This document shows positions 12,821 to 23,238 of a stretch of DNA of 64,000 bases, in pieces. Source of the stretch: Hyaloperonospora brassicae (Eukaryota > Oomycota > Peronosporomycetes > Peronosporales > Peronosporaceae). Location: contig CANTFL010001464.1 of the NCBI GenBank assembly GCA_947650285.1, forward strand, positions 62,001 to 126,000, in the 5' to 3' direction. Every line of letters starts with the position of its first letter. Position 1 is the first letter of the stretch. Under the pieces are notes generated by a model, which was not told the origin of the DNA, searched no databases, and saw nothing but the letters and a program-made list of their open reading frames with translations. The translations under genes were made by a program, and so were the position numbers.

Positions 12821-14113
12821 TGTGGAGAAGCGCAGAAGAAAAATGATCGAAAGTGTGGGTCGCTCCTACCGCAGTAAGTGCGAGAACGATTGAATTGGTG
12901 GAGTGCGCTCGGAGATAGGGGCGTTGGCTTGAAGGATTGGATCACACGAGTGCGTGACAGAAAATGACTGTGGAAATTATTCGGATTGATCTACCAAACG
13001 GTCAAGAAGGTGTATAGTCAAGCATTGATGACTGACCGATCACGATCCGCGATCAAGGGCTTGTATCACCAAGTTACAAATACGGGGTCGCTCAAGGGGT
13101 GAACATTAAGTGGAGTACTGGATCGCTAACGACAGTGAAAATAGGTGAATATGGAAGCAAGCTGGAAGAGTGGATCGTCAAGATCATCAAAAATGCGAGG
13201 TCCCAAAAGTAACGGCGATCCGACGGTGGATGCCCGGTCAGAGATTCAAGAGATTATTCACGATCCACCCTGAGTGTGGAATGCTTGATTGTGTGGACAT
13301 AGAATTGGTATGTATCACATACAGCAATCCACTACTCGAGCGATCCACCCTGAGCAATCCGCTATCCGAGCGATCCACCACCTTGCGATCCACTACAGAG
13401 CGATCCACCACCTTGCGATCCACTACAGAGCGATATGCTACGGATTATCTGCTGTGGACCACATGATGCCCGAGGTGAATTACATAGACAGGCGATACGC
13501 AACAGTGATCTAGCAAACAGATAGGCATAGTCATAGGTTTTGGATTTGGTTGGTTGACATTAAACAGAATTGAATTCGCAATGAAAGACACGCGTCGACT
13601 TCTCCCGGGCAGGTAATTTTGCCTCCCGCTGAATAGAGAGCGGCCTGTGTCTATACAAATGTCGCCTTTGGATTGTTTGGCCAGGCGGAACATCAGTACA
13701 TACCCCTCCCCCAACTGCGATCAGACGCAGGAATTATAACGGTTCAGATTCAAGATCGCGAGACGGCTTAAGTGGTCAGAAGGCTCGCGGATCAAGCATC
13801 AACTTTGAACTCAAGCAACTCTGGGAGATCACCCAAGTTACACGGGATCAAGTGAAGAATTTTCACGCGATCCACCACTACGTTTGACCTAGTGAAGAAT
13901 TTTCACCCGATCAACCCCTATCCCCAAACGTTCAAGTTCAGCTTCAACTCAAGTCCACCAAGAAAAGCGCAACCCGCCCCACCGACGGGTGCACAAGGTA
14001 CGCAATAAGACACAGAGCACGGAATCGGGTACCCCCTCCGTTAGTTGGTCGTCCGGGCGCCAGTGGAGATGCGGGATTACATCAGCAATTTTGTGATCAA
14101 CCACTCCACCACA
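12821..14113 (+). repeat. Outer element 5' LTR
   Basis: It matches 37436-38728 over its whole length with only scattered differences (by eye of order 1-2%). It starts TGTGGAGAAGCG and ends CCACTCCACCACA. It holds a 30-bp direct repeat rich in GCGATCC (13368-13397 and 13398-13427) and, 119 bp from its 3' end, a stem-loop at 13967-13994 (GCGC..ACCCG / CGGGT..GCAC). The 3' third is clearly related to the inner-element LTR; the 5' part is not obviously so. Promoter and polyadenylation signals should lie here but I cannot place them. Confidence 0.93.
13368..13427 (+). repeat. 2 x 30-bp GATCC-rich direct repeat inside the LTR
   Basis: Two perfect 30-bp units, each containing two GCGATCCAC motifs, lie back to back. 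Degenerate GCGATCCACC copies lie just upstream (13318-13367). The same duplication occurs in the 3' LTR at 37984-38043, so it predates insertion. The position in the upstream half of an LTR fits an enhancer-like repeat, but that role is inference. Confidence 0.8.
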
Positions 14114-14114
14114 A

Positions 14115-14129
14115 TGGCGCGTGTGCCCG
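14115..14129 (+). promoter_or_regulatory. Candidate primer binding site of outer element
   Basis: One base after the LTR end lies TGGCGCGTGTGCCCG. The leading TGG would pair with a tRNA 3' CCA end. The inner element has TGGTGCGCGTGCCCG in the same place. I do not recognise the primer tRNA. Confidence 0.55.
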
Positions 14130-14352
14130 GATGTTCTGGTGACTCGGGATTTTACCGTGAGTCCCTAAGCAAAGAAGTCGAGATCAAGACTGAGCCTGGG
14201 CTAGAAGCGTTAGCGAACGAGGGATCGTCGTAGACGCGTGAGAATGAAAAATCTTCAGATCGCCAAAGTTTTGGGAGGGGCTTGAACGATAAAAAAATAA
14301 AATATGAAGATCGGTTGCAAAATCTGGAAGAAAACCCTTAACCCCCTCCTGA

Positions 14353-14393
14353 GGTCCCTTCGGGGGCCACCGCATATCGCGCTGAAACGCGAT
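14353..14393 (+). promoter_or_regulatory. Tandem leader hairpins before gag (outer element)
   Basis: Two adjacent stem-loops: GGTCCC-TTCG-GGGGCC (14353-14368, a UUCG-type tetraloop in RNA) and ATCGCG-CTGAAA-CGCGAT (14376-14393). The inner element has two stems at the equivalent position with different but still complementary bases. They lie about 70 nt before the gag ATG, so a genome-packaging or translation role is plausible, though inferred. Confidence 0.6.
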
Positions 14394-14459
14394 CTGCAGG
14401 ATGAAAGTCCTAGGGGAATCCCTTAACGATTTTTATTCATACCAGATAAACCATCAGAA

Positions 14460-16024
14460 ATGATAAAGAAAGAAGCGAAGAGTTTGGACGACGTAAAGAA
14501 GCTGGCCTCGGCGAAGCAAGATCGAAACGTTTACAAGAATAGGCGAGCCGTCGACAAGGGCAAAAAGGAGATGATGTATCAAGAACAAAAGTCAGTGGGT
14601 AGCAAAATTTATTTAAATTTTGATTCGATGGAATCAGCCGGGAATTATCATTTGAAGGAGCTGAAGAAGCTGTTGTCGAGGAACGTTTTCCTAGAGACGA
14701 TCAAGCCGAAGCTGACCGGATTGCTACGCGGACCGATATCAGCACCCAAACCAACATCCAATGTGTTGGAGGCGCTCCGGAGTCAAGTTAACCTGCTAAC
14801 TGAAGCGGGGTTCACTGCTGGAACACTCAATGCGCAAACGCTTTTAGATTGCAACCCAAATCGAGTGATCGCTGCCGGACAGTCGCTATTTACGACATTG
14901 AGTCCACTCGTAGGCATACGTGACCCTATAGACAACCCTATCCCGCCGTTCGGCTCCACGGATCAACGAATTACGCCGCGAGTCACGAACAGTCAGGTTC
15001 TTGCACCAATCAACGATTCCCCAAAGGATGAGCACACGGGATTGTCCTTTTATGCGTCAGCGGAGTCAGAAGAGGACTCGACCGATTCGTACGGTATCGA
15101 GCGGAAGTTGCTAGGACCAAGGGGCTCGGATCTTTTGCGAAAGAAAATTGAGCGAAATGAGTTAGAGGCGCAGGCGGGAAAGCCACCGGCGACGCAGTCC
15201 ATAAATTTGGTGGAAGGAGATCAGGTATATTATATTTTAGAGCAAGCATGAAGAAAAATGAGCTATAATAAGCCCGCATAAACGTAGGTCGATCCTCTAT
15301 TCACCTATTAGAACCGGAGATTGACATTCCAGATGTATACATGGAATCGGATGGATCGCGTCTTCGTTAATCGCACGACCAGGATCGGTAGCGCCTAGAC
15401 CAAGGTAATAAGATATTATTACATGTGACAACGGCAGGGGCATCGGATGATGGTGAGTTCTCTAACCAGAGGATTTGGATGTCTGCCATTGCCGAACTGG
15501 AAGAGTTTGCCGGACGGAAGAAGAATGAAGATTGAGCTAGAAAATCAAATAGAATGGTGAAGTCAGCGTTTCTACGTGGTCAAGCGCCTGATGCAGATAA
15601 TTGCTTCGTATTCAGCGATATTTATGGGACCGGCGCGTGACTAGTATCACCAACTCAGTCGCTCGACGAGGACTTCGTTAAAACACTCCTGCAAGGCTAA
15701 ATGGCCAAATATGTAGGGAAAGATGGCATTTCGTTTGGGACACTCTACGACCAAGCCCGTAAGCGATTAAACATGCCTCCATTAAGGTACTTGTACCGTC
15801 TGAATGTGGCTGCGATCCGGGCGAAAATCCCGATACGTGACGAACCGTCTGCTTTCCGCAAGGAACATGTAAATACTTACATTAATACCCTGGACGATCG
15901 CGATCTGGCGAGAATGTTGGCAATTTTACGCCTTGGAGATGCACAATGTCTCAAAGAAACTCTGCAAGAATGCGACATTATGGAAGACCGAGACGCCCAT
16001 GCCTCCTATAACGCTCGGCTCTTA
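14460..16024 (+). pseudogene. gag: Outer element gag (N-terminal and capsid part), broken
   Basis: The longest intact part is 14460-15251 (263 codons from an ATG that aligns with the inner gag start, MIKKEAK versus MSKKTTL). It shares the block LKELKKLLS...KPKLTGLLRGPIS with the inner gag (LKNLLSS...NPKLIGEIGGPIS). After a stop, capsid sequence resumes around 15480 (AELEEFAG, then KSAFLRGQAPDADNCFVF) and 15701-16057, with RLNVAAIRAKIPIRD and LDDRDLARMLAILRL, the retrotransposon gag signature seen in the inner copy. Stops at 15249, near 15535, 15640 and 15699 plus frame changes make it a pseudogene. The reading frame ends where an inverted segment begins. Confidence 0.8.
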
Positions 16025-16040
16025 CCAGATTTTAATCTGG

Positions 16041-16558
16041 CGAGCGTCCTGATTTAGCACCAGTTCGGCTTTATCCGGCAACATCCTTGCATGCTTGGTC
16101 GGAACATATCACTGGTGGATTATGTTATAAACCTGTTCCGTCGGGCACTTTCCTTCATCGTGAATGTTATTGCATACGAGACACACGTAGTAGCACTTGT
16201 CCGCAGGATAACTTTTACGTACGAACTTTTAACACGCCAGTTGCTTCCAAAATACACGATTGTCATGTATCTTCGACATACAATGCGTACACAGTGTTTG
16301 AGGCTTCGCACGATCGTAGTGCCTCTCTTCATCAAATCTCTCATTGTGGACCATCGGGTGTCCTGGCTTTGAGCGCGATCCGCAGCTGCAGCCATGTATA
16401 CATTCCGTCGATCCGAGGCAGTATCCGATCCGCCGATAGGACTTCTTATCCACTGCACTCTCTATCCACGTGGATTGTTCTCACAGCTCGGGCCGTTTTC
16501 GCTGGTATTTGGGCCGCCTGTGACGTAAGACGCTGTCAAAATTATTTATATATGCATT
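16041..16558 (-). pseudogene. Inverted gag zinc-knuckle segment of the outer element
   Basis: The minus strand encodes the gag segment expected here on the plus strand: AKTARAVRTIHVDRE, then LCTHCMSKIHDNRVFWKQLAC, then DKCYYVCLVCNNIHDEGKC, then YVPTKHARMLPDKAELVLN. It aligns without large gaps to the inner-element plus-strand segment (CTHCESTRHDG.., DKCFYVCAACGEVHENGKC, YVPTKQAGMFTPKVEEML). Sequence on both sides (capsid to the left, pre-protease from 16560) is on the plus strand. A 16-bp interrupted palindrome, CCAGATT-TT-AATCTGG, sits at the left junction (16025-16040). So about 515 bp flipped in place. Plus-strand open frames in this interval are shadows. Confidence 0.85.
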
Positions 16559-16559
16559 A

Positions 16560-17420
16560 GTGGAGAGGAAGTTAGTCGACGGAAGCTATGACAAGCAAGA
16601 TGATCTGCATAATTTATGTAATAGTTCAAACTGTGTGCATTCCATTTCGAGTGTTCGAAGACATTACGAGTAAGCCCGATCGCCCACCAAGATGGATCTT
16701 GTCTTAGCTTCAGGCGAGTCAAAGGGACATTGGAAATACCAAACACCAGGAAAATGTTTCTAGCAAGCAAAAGTGGTTGGGAAGATTTGAAACGAAAAGT
16801 TCAGAATGCTGTTAGACATAAGAGCTTAGATATCGAACGTATATAGTGCCTTTGCTCGTAAGGTAGGATGTGTCAATGACGAGAATCGAATCAGGAGTGT
16901 GTGGGTGTAGATGAAAACACGTACATGACCGAAGGACGTACCAAGATTAAGATCATCCTCAATGTATCGCTATATAATACTTTGAGGTGTGGGTGGGTGA
17001 TTAAGTCGGTCAAGAGGTGATCCTGGGTATGGGCTTCATGTTACTCGCAGGTATACGTCTGGACTCGGCTGAAGGGACACTGTTATTACCAGATGAAGTA
17101 AGGATTTATCTAGCAGGACGCAGACCTCTGTAGGGATCATCCATGCAGCCTATCGTGACCCCAAAACAGCACTTGTTGATGCCGGTCGAAAGATCGGCGG
17201 AGATAAGGATCGGCAACGTCCAGTTTGATGCCAAGTTTTGGGTGAGGCATGATCCTACGTGGGTAACCACCGTAACCACTGGGATAGGCCGGATCAAGTA
17301 ATTGCAGCTGACATAGATCAGTAATAAGGTAGTTACTCTCGATCGCGGGCCGACCTTTGGCTGAAGTATGGCTGCCGACACGGTCTCTCGATACCCTGGC
17401 TACGTCTCGGTTGGATCGCG
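16560..17420 (+). pseudogene. Outer element protease region, decayed
   Basis: Plus-strand translation shows KGHWKYQTPGKCF, LLDIRA (degraded from the LLDTGAE-type retropepsin site) and FARKVGCV. These align with the inner element's RGYWKYHTPGKWF, LFGSGAE and FARKVGCV. The stretch then reads through many stops, so only the homology can be claimed. The protease would cut Gag-Pol inside the particle. Confidence 0.65.
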
Positions 17421-17558
17421 ACGGTAAAACGAGAGGCAGACACTAGAATTGAAGCTACGAATGAAAAAGAGGAAGAAGTGCTGCCCGCATTAAATGAACC
17501 GCTTGTGGATCACCCGACTTACCATACGTCGTATGGTAACTCGACCTGAAAGAGAATT

Positions 17559-18790
17559 ATGTATCAAAGGACAGCCCGACCCAAGACGAGAAAGTGGTTC
17601 TACGTGTGGAACTACTACCACTTGTCGTTAAAACGCTCGAAAAAAAGGGTGGAAGCGTTCGAGCACACGGGAGGACCAATGAAAGATGTTGCAACGAATA
17701 AGGACAGGGATTTCGATCTATCGCATGACGGATCGCATGATGGGATCTACTATCGACAAGTGGATCACCGACCTACAAGTATCATGCCCGTAATTCATTC
17801 AATTCACGAACGAACGTCGAGCGGTAAAGGAGGGATCAGTCGAAGAAAGGTGCTGGATCTTCACCAGGTGTGATGATCGATGAAGAGCTCGGTCCTGATA
17901 ATGACCGAATTGCGTGAGAATTGAACGTCGCTACGTATTGTCATGAAAGTGAGGAGTTGTATGCCGAGGATGTGGATCAGCACATAACGGTATTGCCTGA
18001 CATTGTTACGCTTACTGCCGAAGTAACGATGGACGATATTCAGGTATGCGATCCAGACGTACCGCTTACTGATGACCAGGAACGATCGAAAAACTAGTAT
18101 GGAGAAACAAGCACCTTCTCATTGGTAAAGAAAACGCACTCCCTTTAGACGCAAGGGCGAAATATGCGATAGGGACGTGGAAGGAGCGAGCCCGATCGCT
18201 CAGAGGATACGGCCAGTATCGCCCAAGTTCCGTGAAAAGTTAGCGGATATGAGCAAAGGACTGCTATCAGCCAAATATTCGACCTTCCACATCACCATGG
18301 GTTTTGCCGATCGTCGTAATGATCACGAAGAATGGTGTGGACATTCGATTGTTTATGGACTATCGACCAGTAAATCAGCTAACAAGGCTGATGGTATATC
18401 TAATGTCATTAATAAGCGAACTTTTACAATACATGAACAATGCGATGTGGTTTCACTCACTGGATATGGTAAACGGCTATTGGGTAGTGGAAATAGCTGA
18501 ACGAGCAAGAAGTTTTTCCACATTCATTACGTCATCAGGCTTGTTTGAATGGCTACGGATGCCGTTTGGGCTGAAGAATGATCCATAGAACTACCAACGC
18601 CTGATCGACAATGCGTTGTATGGCTAAATGAAGATCAATACTAATCCAGACGCCTCCTTTATGGACTTGTCCAAACGAATTGACGTGTTCACAGAAGAAG
18701 AACAGGACACCACTATGATATCTTCTGTGTAGGTCGAAGATCGTACATCGATGAAAAATTGATTACAGCTACATCGTGGACTAATTCATA
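17559..18790 (+). pseudogene. pol: Outer element pol: linker and reverse transcriptase, broken
   Basis: Recognisable RT blocks in order: LLSAKYSTFHITMGFA (frame-shifted counterpart of LFSAKIIRPSKLSWAS), DIRLFMDYRPVNQL at about 18330, FHSLDMVNGYWVVEIAERAR at about 18450, and GLFEWLRMPFGLKN at 18540-18585. A stop at 18588 is followed by NYQRLIDNALYG. The catalytic box reads Y-I-D-E (18744-18755) where the inner element has YIDD, so the second catalytic Asp is lost. The upstream part (17559-17873) is a charged pol linker without a recognisable domain. RT would copy the genomic RNA into cDNA; this copy cannot. Confidence 0.85.
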
Positions 18791-20195
18791 AGAAAGAGTA
18801 GAAGGGTTGCCAGGTGTACGCGATAAGCGAAATTTGTTAACTGTCCTGACCAAAACGTTTTGGGGATGGCGCAAGGTGGATTATTTTTATCATCAAAGGT
18901 CACTCGCTGGACTGAAAGCCCACCCAAAATATCTTGAATAGCCTGTTTAATATGCCAATAACTCGAACGCTGTGGTCGATGCAATCGTTTCTGGAGGTTT
19001 GTGTTGCTACAGCCGATTCATTATATCCTTGCAATATACGCATCAGCGCTCTACGAGCTACGCGAAGCAGATTTCTAAGAAATCCGCCGCATGGAAGAGA
19101 TGCAGTTACCCAAGCCGAGTGAAGGGAAAGTGGACGATAGGATGTGTCAGGGAAATAGTGGTCCAGATCGTATCGGTGTTACAGGGGGCGATCCTAAAGT
19201 GGAAGATAGCAAAGATCAAATTGTTAGAGATCCAACTCATATCTATGTAGCAAGGAGCGGTCAGCGTTTTTCTATGTTTCAGTGGGCTACCTGACCTCCA
19301 CGGACAGAAGTCGATGGAAAAAGGCGATGATTTCGTTCACCATATTGAAGAATAGGATCGCTTAAACTCCGATTCTTATGCACTTCGATCCCCTTTGTAC
19401 TCCAGTGATCGTGTCCTATGCTAGTAAATGGGCAATATCTGCAGCTTTGGTACAAGAACACGATGGATTATACGGGCCCGTAACGGTTACAAGTCGAACG
19501 ATAAGTCCCAACGAGATGAAATATGGAATGGTGGAAAAAGAGATTTTAGCTCTGTTGCGCATCCTGGATTTCGTCTACACCATGTTGGTTTCATGATTAA
19601 TCAAGGTGCTCACGCATCATTCGACGTTGGCCTGGCTGGTACAACCTTCCGGTCTGAATGAGAGTATATGAAGATGGGCGGTGTTATATAGCAATTAACG
19701 CTTCAAATAATAATAAGTGTGAAAAGGGAGAAGAAGGAATTTAAGTACACTCGCCGCCAGTATAACCCCGTGCGGAGAGGTTGACAAGATGTTGATCGCG
19801 ATCGCCCCTTAGAAACAGCCGTAGCATACTATAAGTATGTTATCAGCAATGGTGGAGAAGCGTGAAAGTCTTTGGGTGGTCAGTTTTGATGGATCAGCCC
19901 GAAACAAACGAAAGGCAGGGTATATAGCTCAATAGTATGGAAGTTCTCAGAATATAACATAGTGACTCCTGCAGCGGAATATGCGACGGACTTGAATGTG
20001 AACGAGGCTGAGTACCGTGGAATCCTACATGTTTCGATTTATTGGCCGATCAAATACGGGGGCGTATCATCATATGTGGCAATTCTAACTTAGTGATCAC
20101 GCAGATGCGCGGAGAAATCGATTGCAAAGCGCCCGGATTACAGCTGTTTTTTATTAGGCTATGGAGAAGCTCCGATCATGGTCGATCAACGAATC
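18791..20195 (+). pseudogene. pol: Outer element pol: RT connection and RNase H, interrupted by inner insertion
   Basis: The connection domain is at 19378-19661 (VIVSYASKWAISAALVQEH, MKYGMVEKEILALLRIL), an RNase H-like tether. RNase H follows: WVVSFDGSARNKRKAGY near 19870, then LSTVESYM, and IIICGNSNLVITQMRGEIDCK in 20042-20140, where the third acidic residue is Asn (GNSN for GDSN in the inner copy). The domain is cut at CCTA (20196-20199) by the inner element. The other half resumes after 32940 with VKMDWNQS, matching the inner element's MKREWNQSAD. RNase H removes the RNA strand during reverse transcription. Confidence 0.82.
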
Positions 20196-20199
20196 CCTA

Positions 20200-21233
20200 T
20201 GTGGCAAAGCGGTCACAAAAAAATCTCCTTGGGACTGGGATCGGCGATCCGAAGGGTCACACGCTCCAGATGAGCCAAGAATGCTATGATTGGTGGATAC
20301 AAGCTGGGATGGGTGGCTGCCAATAGCATACCCAATCCCCAAGTAGACAGGATCGCCCAGACTGGGATGAGGCTATAGGGTAGTCACACCCGTTGTGATT
20401 ACGCAATCCGTCGTGAGACATGGCAATACAAGACCCTCGATCTCACTGAAAGGCCGCGATCCTAACCCAGGATCGCATGTCCAATCTCCAGCTGCTATCC
20501 GCTAGTAGGATCACGATCCGCTAACAGGATCCCTATCCGCTAGTGGGATCACGAGGATATCTTGGGTGGGCTACAAGAAGATACAACGGTGGATGCACTG
20601 GGTATGGACCACACAAATGCAAGTGGACGATCTTCCTGGAAAGGCGACGCGTGACATCTGGTTAAGATATACGGATAGGCATAGAGGTAGGGTTTAGGTT
20701 GGTTGGTTAACATTAAACAGAGTTCAAATTACTTCACAAGGCATACGTTATCCCTTCCGGGTAGGATCTTTGTCCCCCCGTCGAATAAAGAGTCGCGCTA
20801 CACGTCTACGCGAGTGTCACACCTGGATTGTTTTGGCTAGGTGTGTTCAAGAAATCTCAAGAAACATCAACTGCGATCGGACGCAACAGACACGTAAAGG
20901 CAAGGCGCAAGATTCGCGAGAAGGCTCGCGGATCAAGCTACCACATAGTGGACAAGGCGATCTCGTTGAGATCAGGGTAACTTATATCAGTACCTACGAG
21001 CACCCCGTGATCGCGTGAAGATTTCCGCACGATCACAACCCCATTTCCAACAAGGTCAAGTTTTCCTTCGACACGAGTCCACCTGGAAGAGTGCAACCCG
21101 CCCTACCGACGGGTACACTAGGTGAGGAAGGCAACACACACGGAATCGGAGTATCCCCTCCGTTAGTTGGTCGTCCGGGCGCCAGTGGAGAGTTGGATCG
21201 ACTCATAAATTGAGCGATCGCCACTCCAACACA
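20200..21233 (+). repeat. Inner element 5' LTR
   Basis: It matches 31903-32936 almost perfectly. A cluster of CTATCCGCTAGTAGGATC-like imperfect repeats occurs at about 20495-20555. The conserved stem-loop (GTG..ACCCG / CGGGT..CAC) lies at 21091-21118, 115 bp before the 3' end. The last 300 bp resemble the outer LTR. Confidence 0.95.
21091..21118 (+). promoter_or_regulatory. Conserved LTR stem-loop
   Basis: The sequence GTGCAACCCG, a short loop, then CGGGTACAC forms a stem. The same structure is found at 13967-13994, 32793-32820 and 38583-38610, on the minus strand at 45035-45061 and 56308-56334 in the ancient element, and in a relic at 42510-42533. The distance to the LTR 3' end is 113-119 bp in every bounded copy. 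Role unknown; candidates are polyadenylation control, dimerisation or strand transfer. Confidence 0.65.
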
Positions 21234-21234
21234 A

Positions 21235-21249
21235 TGGTGCGCGTGCCCG
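21235..21249 (+). promoter_or_regulatory. Candidate primer binding site of inner element
   Basis: TGGTGCGCGTGCCCG begins one base after the LTR, the same offset as in the outer element (TGGCGCGTGTGCCCG). The ancient element also has TGG one base after its LTR (minus strand, 56190-56192). Confidence 0.55.
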
Positions 21250-21472
21250 AATGCTCTATAGACTCGGTATTTTACCGTGAGTCCCTAAGTGAACAAGTGA
21301 AATTCAAGACTGTACCTGGGATGGAAGCGTTAGAGGCAAAGGGATCGCCTCCGACGCGTGATTAGAAAGGATCCCCGGATTATCATAGTTTTAGGAGGGG
21401 CTCTAATGACAAGAAAATCAAAGAGGAAGATCGATCTATCGATTTGGAAGATAAACGTCGACCCCTTCTTAT

Positions 21473-21519
21473 GGTCTCTTTAGAGACCACCGCGGATCGT
21501 GCTGCAAACCACGATCCGC
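21473..21519 (+). promoter_or_regulatory. Tandem leader hairpins before gag (inner element)
   Basis: GGTCTC-TTTA-GAGACC (21473-21488) is followed by a perfect 10-bp stem GCGGATCGTG / CACGATCCGC around an 8-nt loop (21492-21519). Position and order match the outer element, and many paired positions changed on both sides, which indicates selection on structure. Confidence 0.65.
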
Positions 21520-21575
21520 TGGGTAAAAACTCTTTAGCAAAAACTGAACAAAAACTACACTAGACCACTCAGGCA

Positions 21576-23066
21576 ATGTCAAAGAAGACGACTTTAGAGA
21601 CAGATCGGGTGAAGAAATAAGAGCCCAGATCAGATCGACACGATCACGGCGGGAAAGCGATCGTGAAACCGATCAAGTTCGTAGACGATGCTCTGGATAT
21701 GAATCTGGAAGCTGTCAGTTGGATCAACTGACGCAGGGATTCCATTGGAAGGCGCTCAAGAATCTGCTATCGAGCGACCCCGTGCTACGGATACTGAATC
21801 CTAAGCTAATCGGAGAGATAGGAGGCCCGATATCTTGGACGAAGGTGGCGAACAACGCAGTAGAAGGGATCAGCGCCATCATCCAGTTGTTGCAAGATAC
21901 TGGATACGTCTCTGGGGCGTTCGATGCAAACAAAATGCTGGAATGGGATCAGGATCATGTGATCCATGCGTGTAGATCACTGTATGACAAGATAATTCCT
22001 TTGACGGGGAAGTGCGAGCCCGCGGATCAAGCGGTTGCTACGATCGCCGATGTCCCGTGGGGGTATTATAACGGATCGTCACATCAAGCTTCGGCGGAAT
22101 CAGAGATGTAGTCAGACAAATTCGTTCGGCATCCAGCGAATGTCTCTAGGCCCAAGTGGTGCACCACATCTATGCGATAGAGTCAAGTCGGTGAAGCTGA
22201 ACTCGCGATCAAAGGCCACAGGTGTTTTAGAGCAGATGACGACTACTACGCAAGGACTACTGCAGACATACCTAGATGAGGCCATGGAACGTTTTCGCCA
22301 AGATCAATGTTAACGAGCGTATCAAGCGACCTATCCTAGCCAAAGGATCAAGCCTGCTAGATTTTATGAAAGATATACACCCGATGTGGAGATGGAATTA
22401 GTGCAGTCGCGCAGCAGTCAACCGAAGTTTTTGACCCTGACGACATCGATCCCGATGATTTGGGACAAGAAGATCGTAGACATGCTATGGTAGCTCCGAC
22501 CGAGACGTTGCAAGATGGTGGTAGCATACGTCAACGCACTCGAGGGTCGGCGATGATAGAGCTGACAGAATTCGGTGGCAAGGATCGAGATGAAGATCGG
22601 GTCAGAACCTGGATCAGCAAGGTGAAATCGGCCTTCTTGCGCGATCAAGCGCCCGATGAGGAGAAGTGGTTGGTGTTTGGAGATCTGCTGACAGTATCCG
22701 CTTAAAACTGGTATAACCAACTAGGTCGATCCACTCGAAAGAAGTGGAAGAGATTGCTGGATGAGTTTATGGTACAGTATGGAGGGCAAGGTGTGTCTCT
22801 GGCTAGACAATACTATCTCGTACTGAAACGATCGGATGAAAATCCACAGGAGTATCTACATCGCTTAAATGTCGCGGCCAAGCACGCCAAGATCGCTATC
22901 AGAGACGAGAGGATGGCCACATCGGACACACGTTGTGAACATGTGGAACATTTCATTGCCACGTTGGACGATCGCGATCTGGCCAAGCAGCTGACCCTAC
23001 TACGATTGGCCGGTGTCAATGAGATGGATGAGACTTTAAGTGAATGGCAAAAGATGGAAGGTCGTT
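21576..23066 (+). pseudogene. gag: Inner element gag (N-terminal and capsid part), broken
   Basis: The likely start is ATG 21576 (MSKKTTLETDRVKK), aligned with the outer gag start; an early TAA follows at 21618. Homology continues as [19 protein letters not shown] (21719-22111). The capsid part is AMIELTEFGGKDRDEDRVRTW and SAFLRDQAPDEEKWLVFGDLL (22460-22702), a TAA, then WKRLLDEFMVQYGG, RLNVAAKHAKIAIRD and LDDRDLAKQLTLLRLAG (22754-23066). These blocks are the retrotransposon gag signature and recur in the outer and ancient elements. Capsid protein would assemble the particle that holds the RNA. Confidence 0.85.
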
Positions 23067-23238
23067 AGTTGAAGACGTCGACAGGATCGAACAAATTCCA
23101 CCAGCTAGAAAATGTTACCTCGAATCCTACGTCATCCAAGACTGCTGCGGTGAGGGCAATCCGTGAGCGGATCGAAAGTAGCGAATCGGAATCGGACTTG
23201 ATTGGATCGGATAAAACAAGGATCGCCGCCGAGTTTGT

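Noticed and set aside
13318..13440. Short regularly spaced GCGATCCACC repeats as a possible CRISPR-like array
   Set aside because: They lie in an LTR, have no unique spacers, and are duplicated exactly in the partner LTR; the genome is eukaryotic.
16087..16560. Plus-strand frames of 157 and 93 codons
   Set aside because: They are the complement of the inverted gag zinc-knuckle segment, which is clearly coding-derived on the minus strand.
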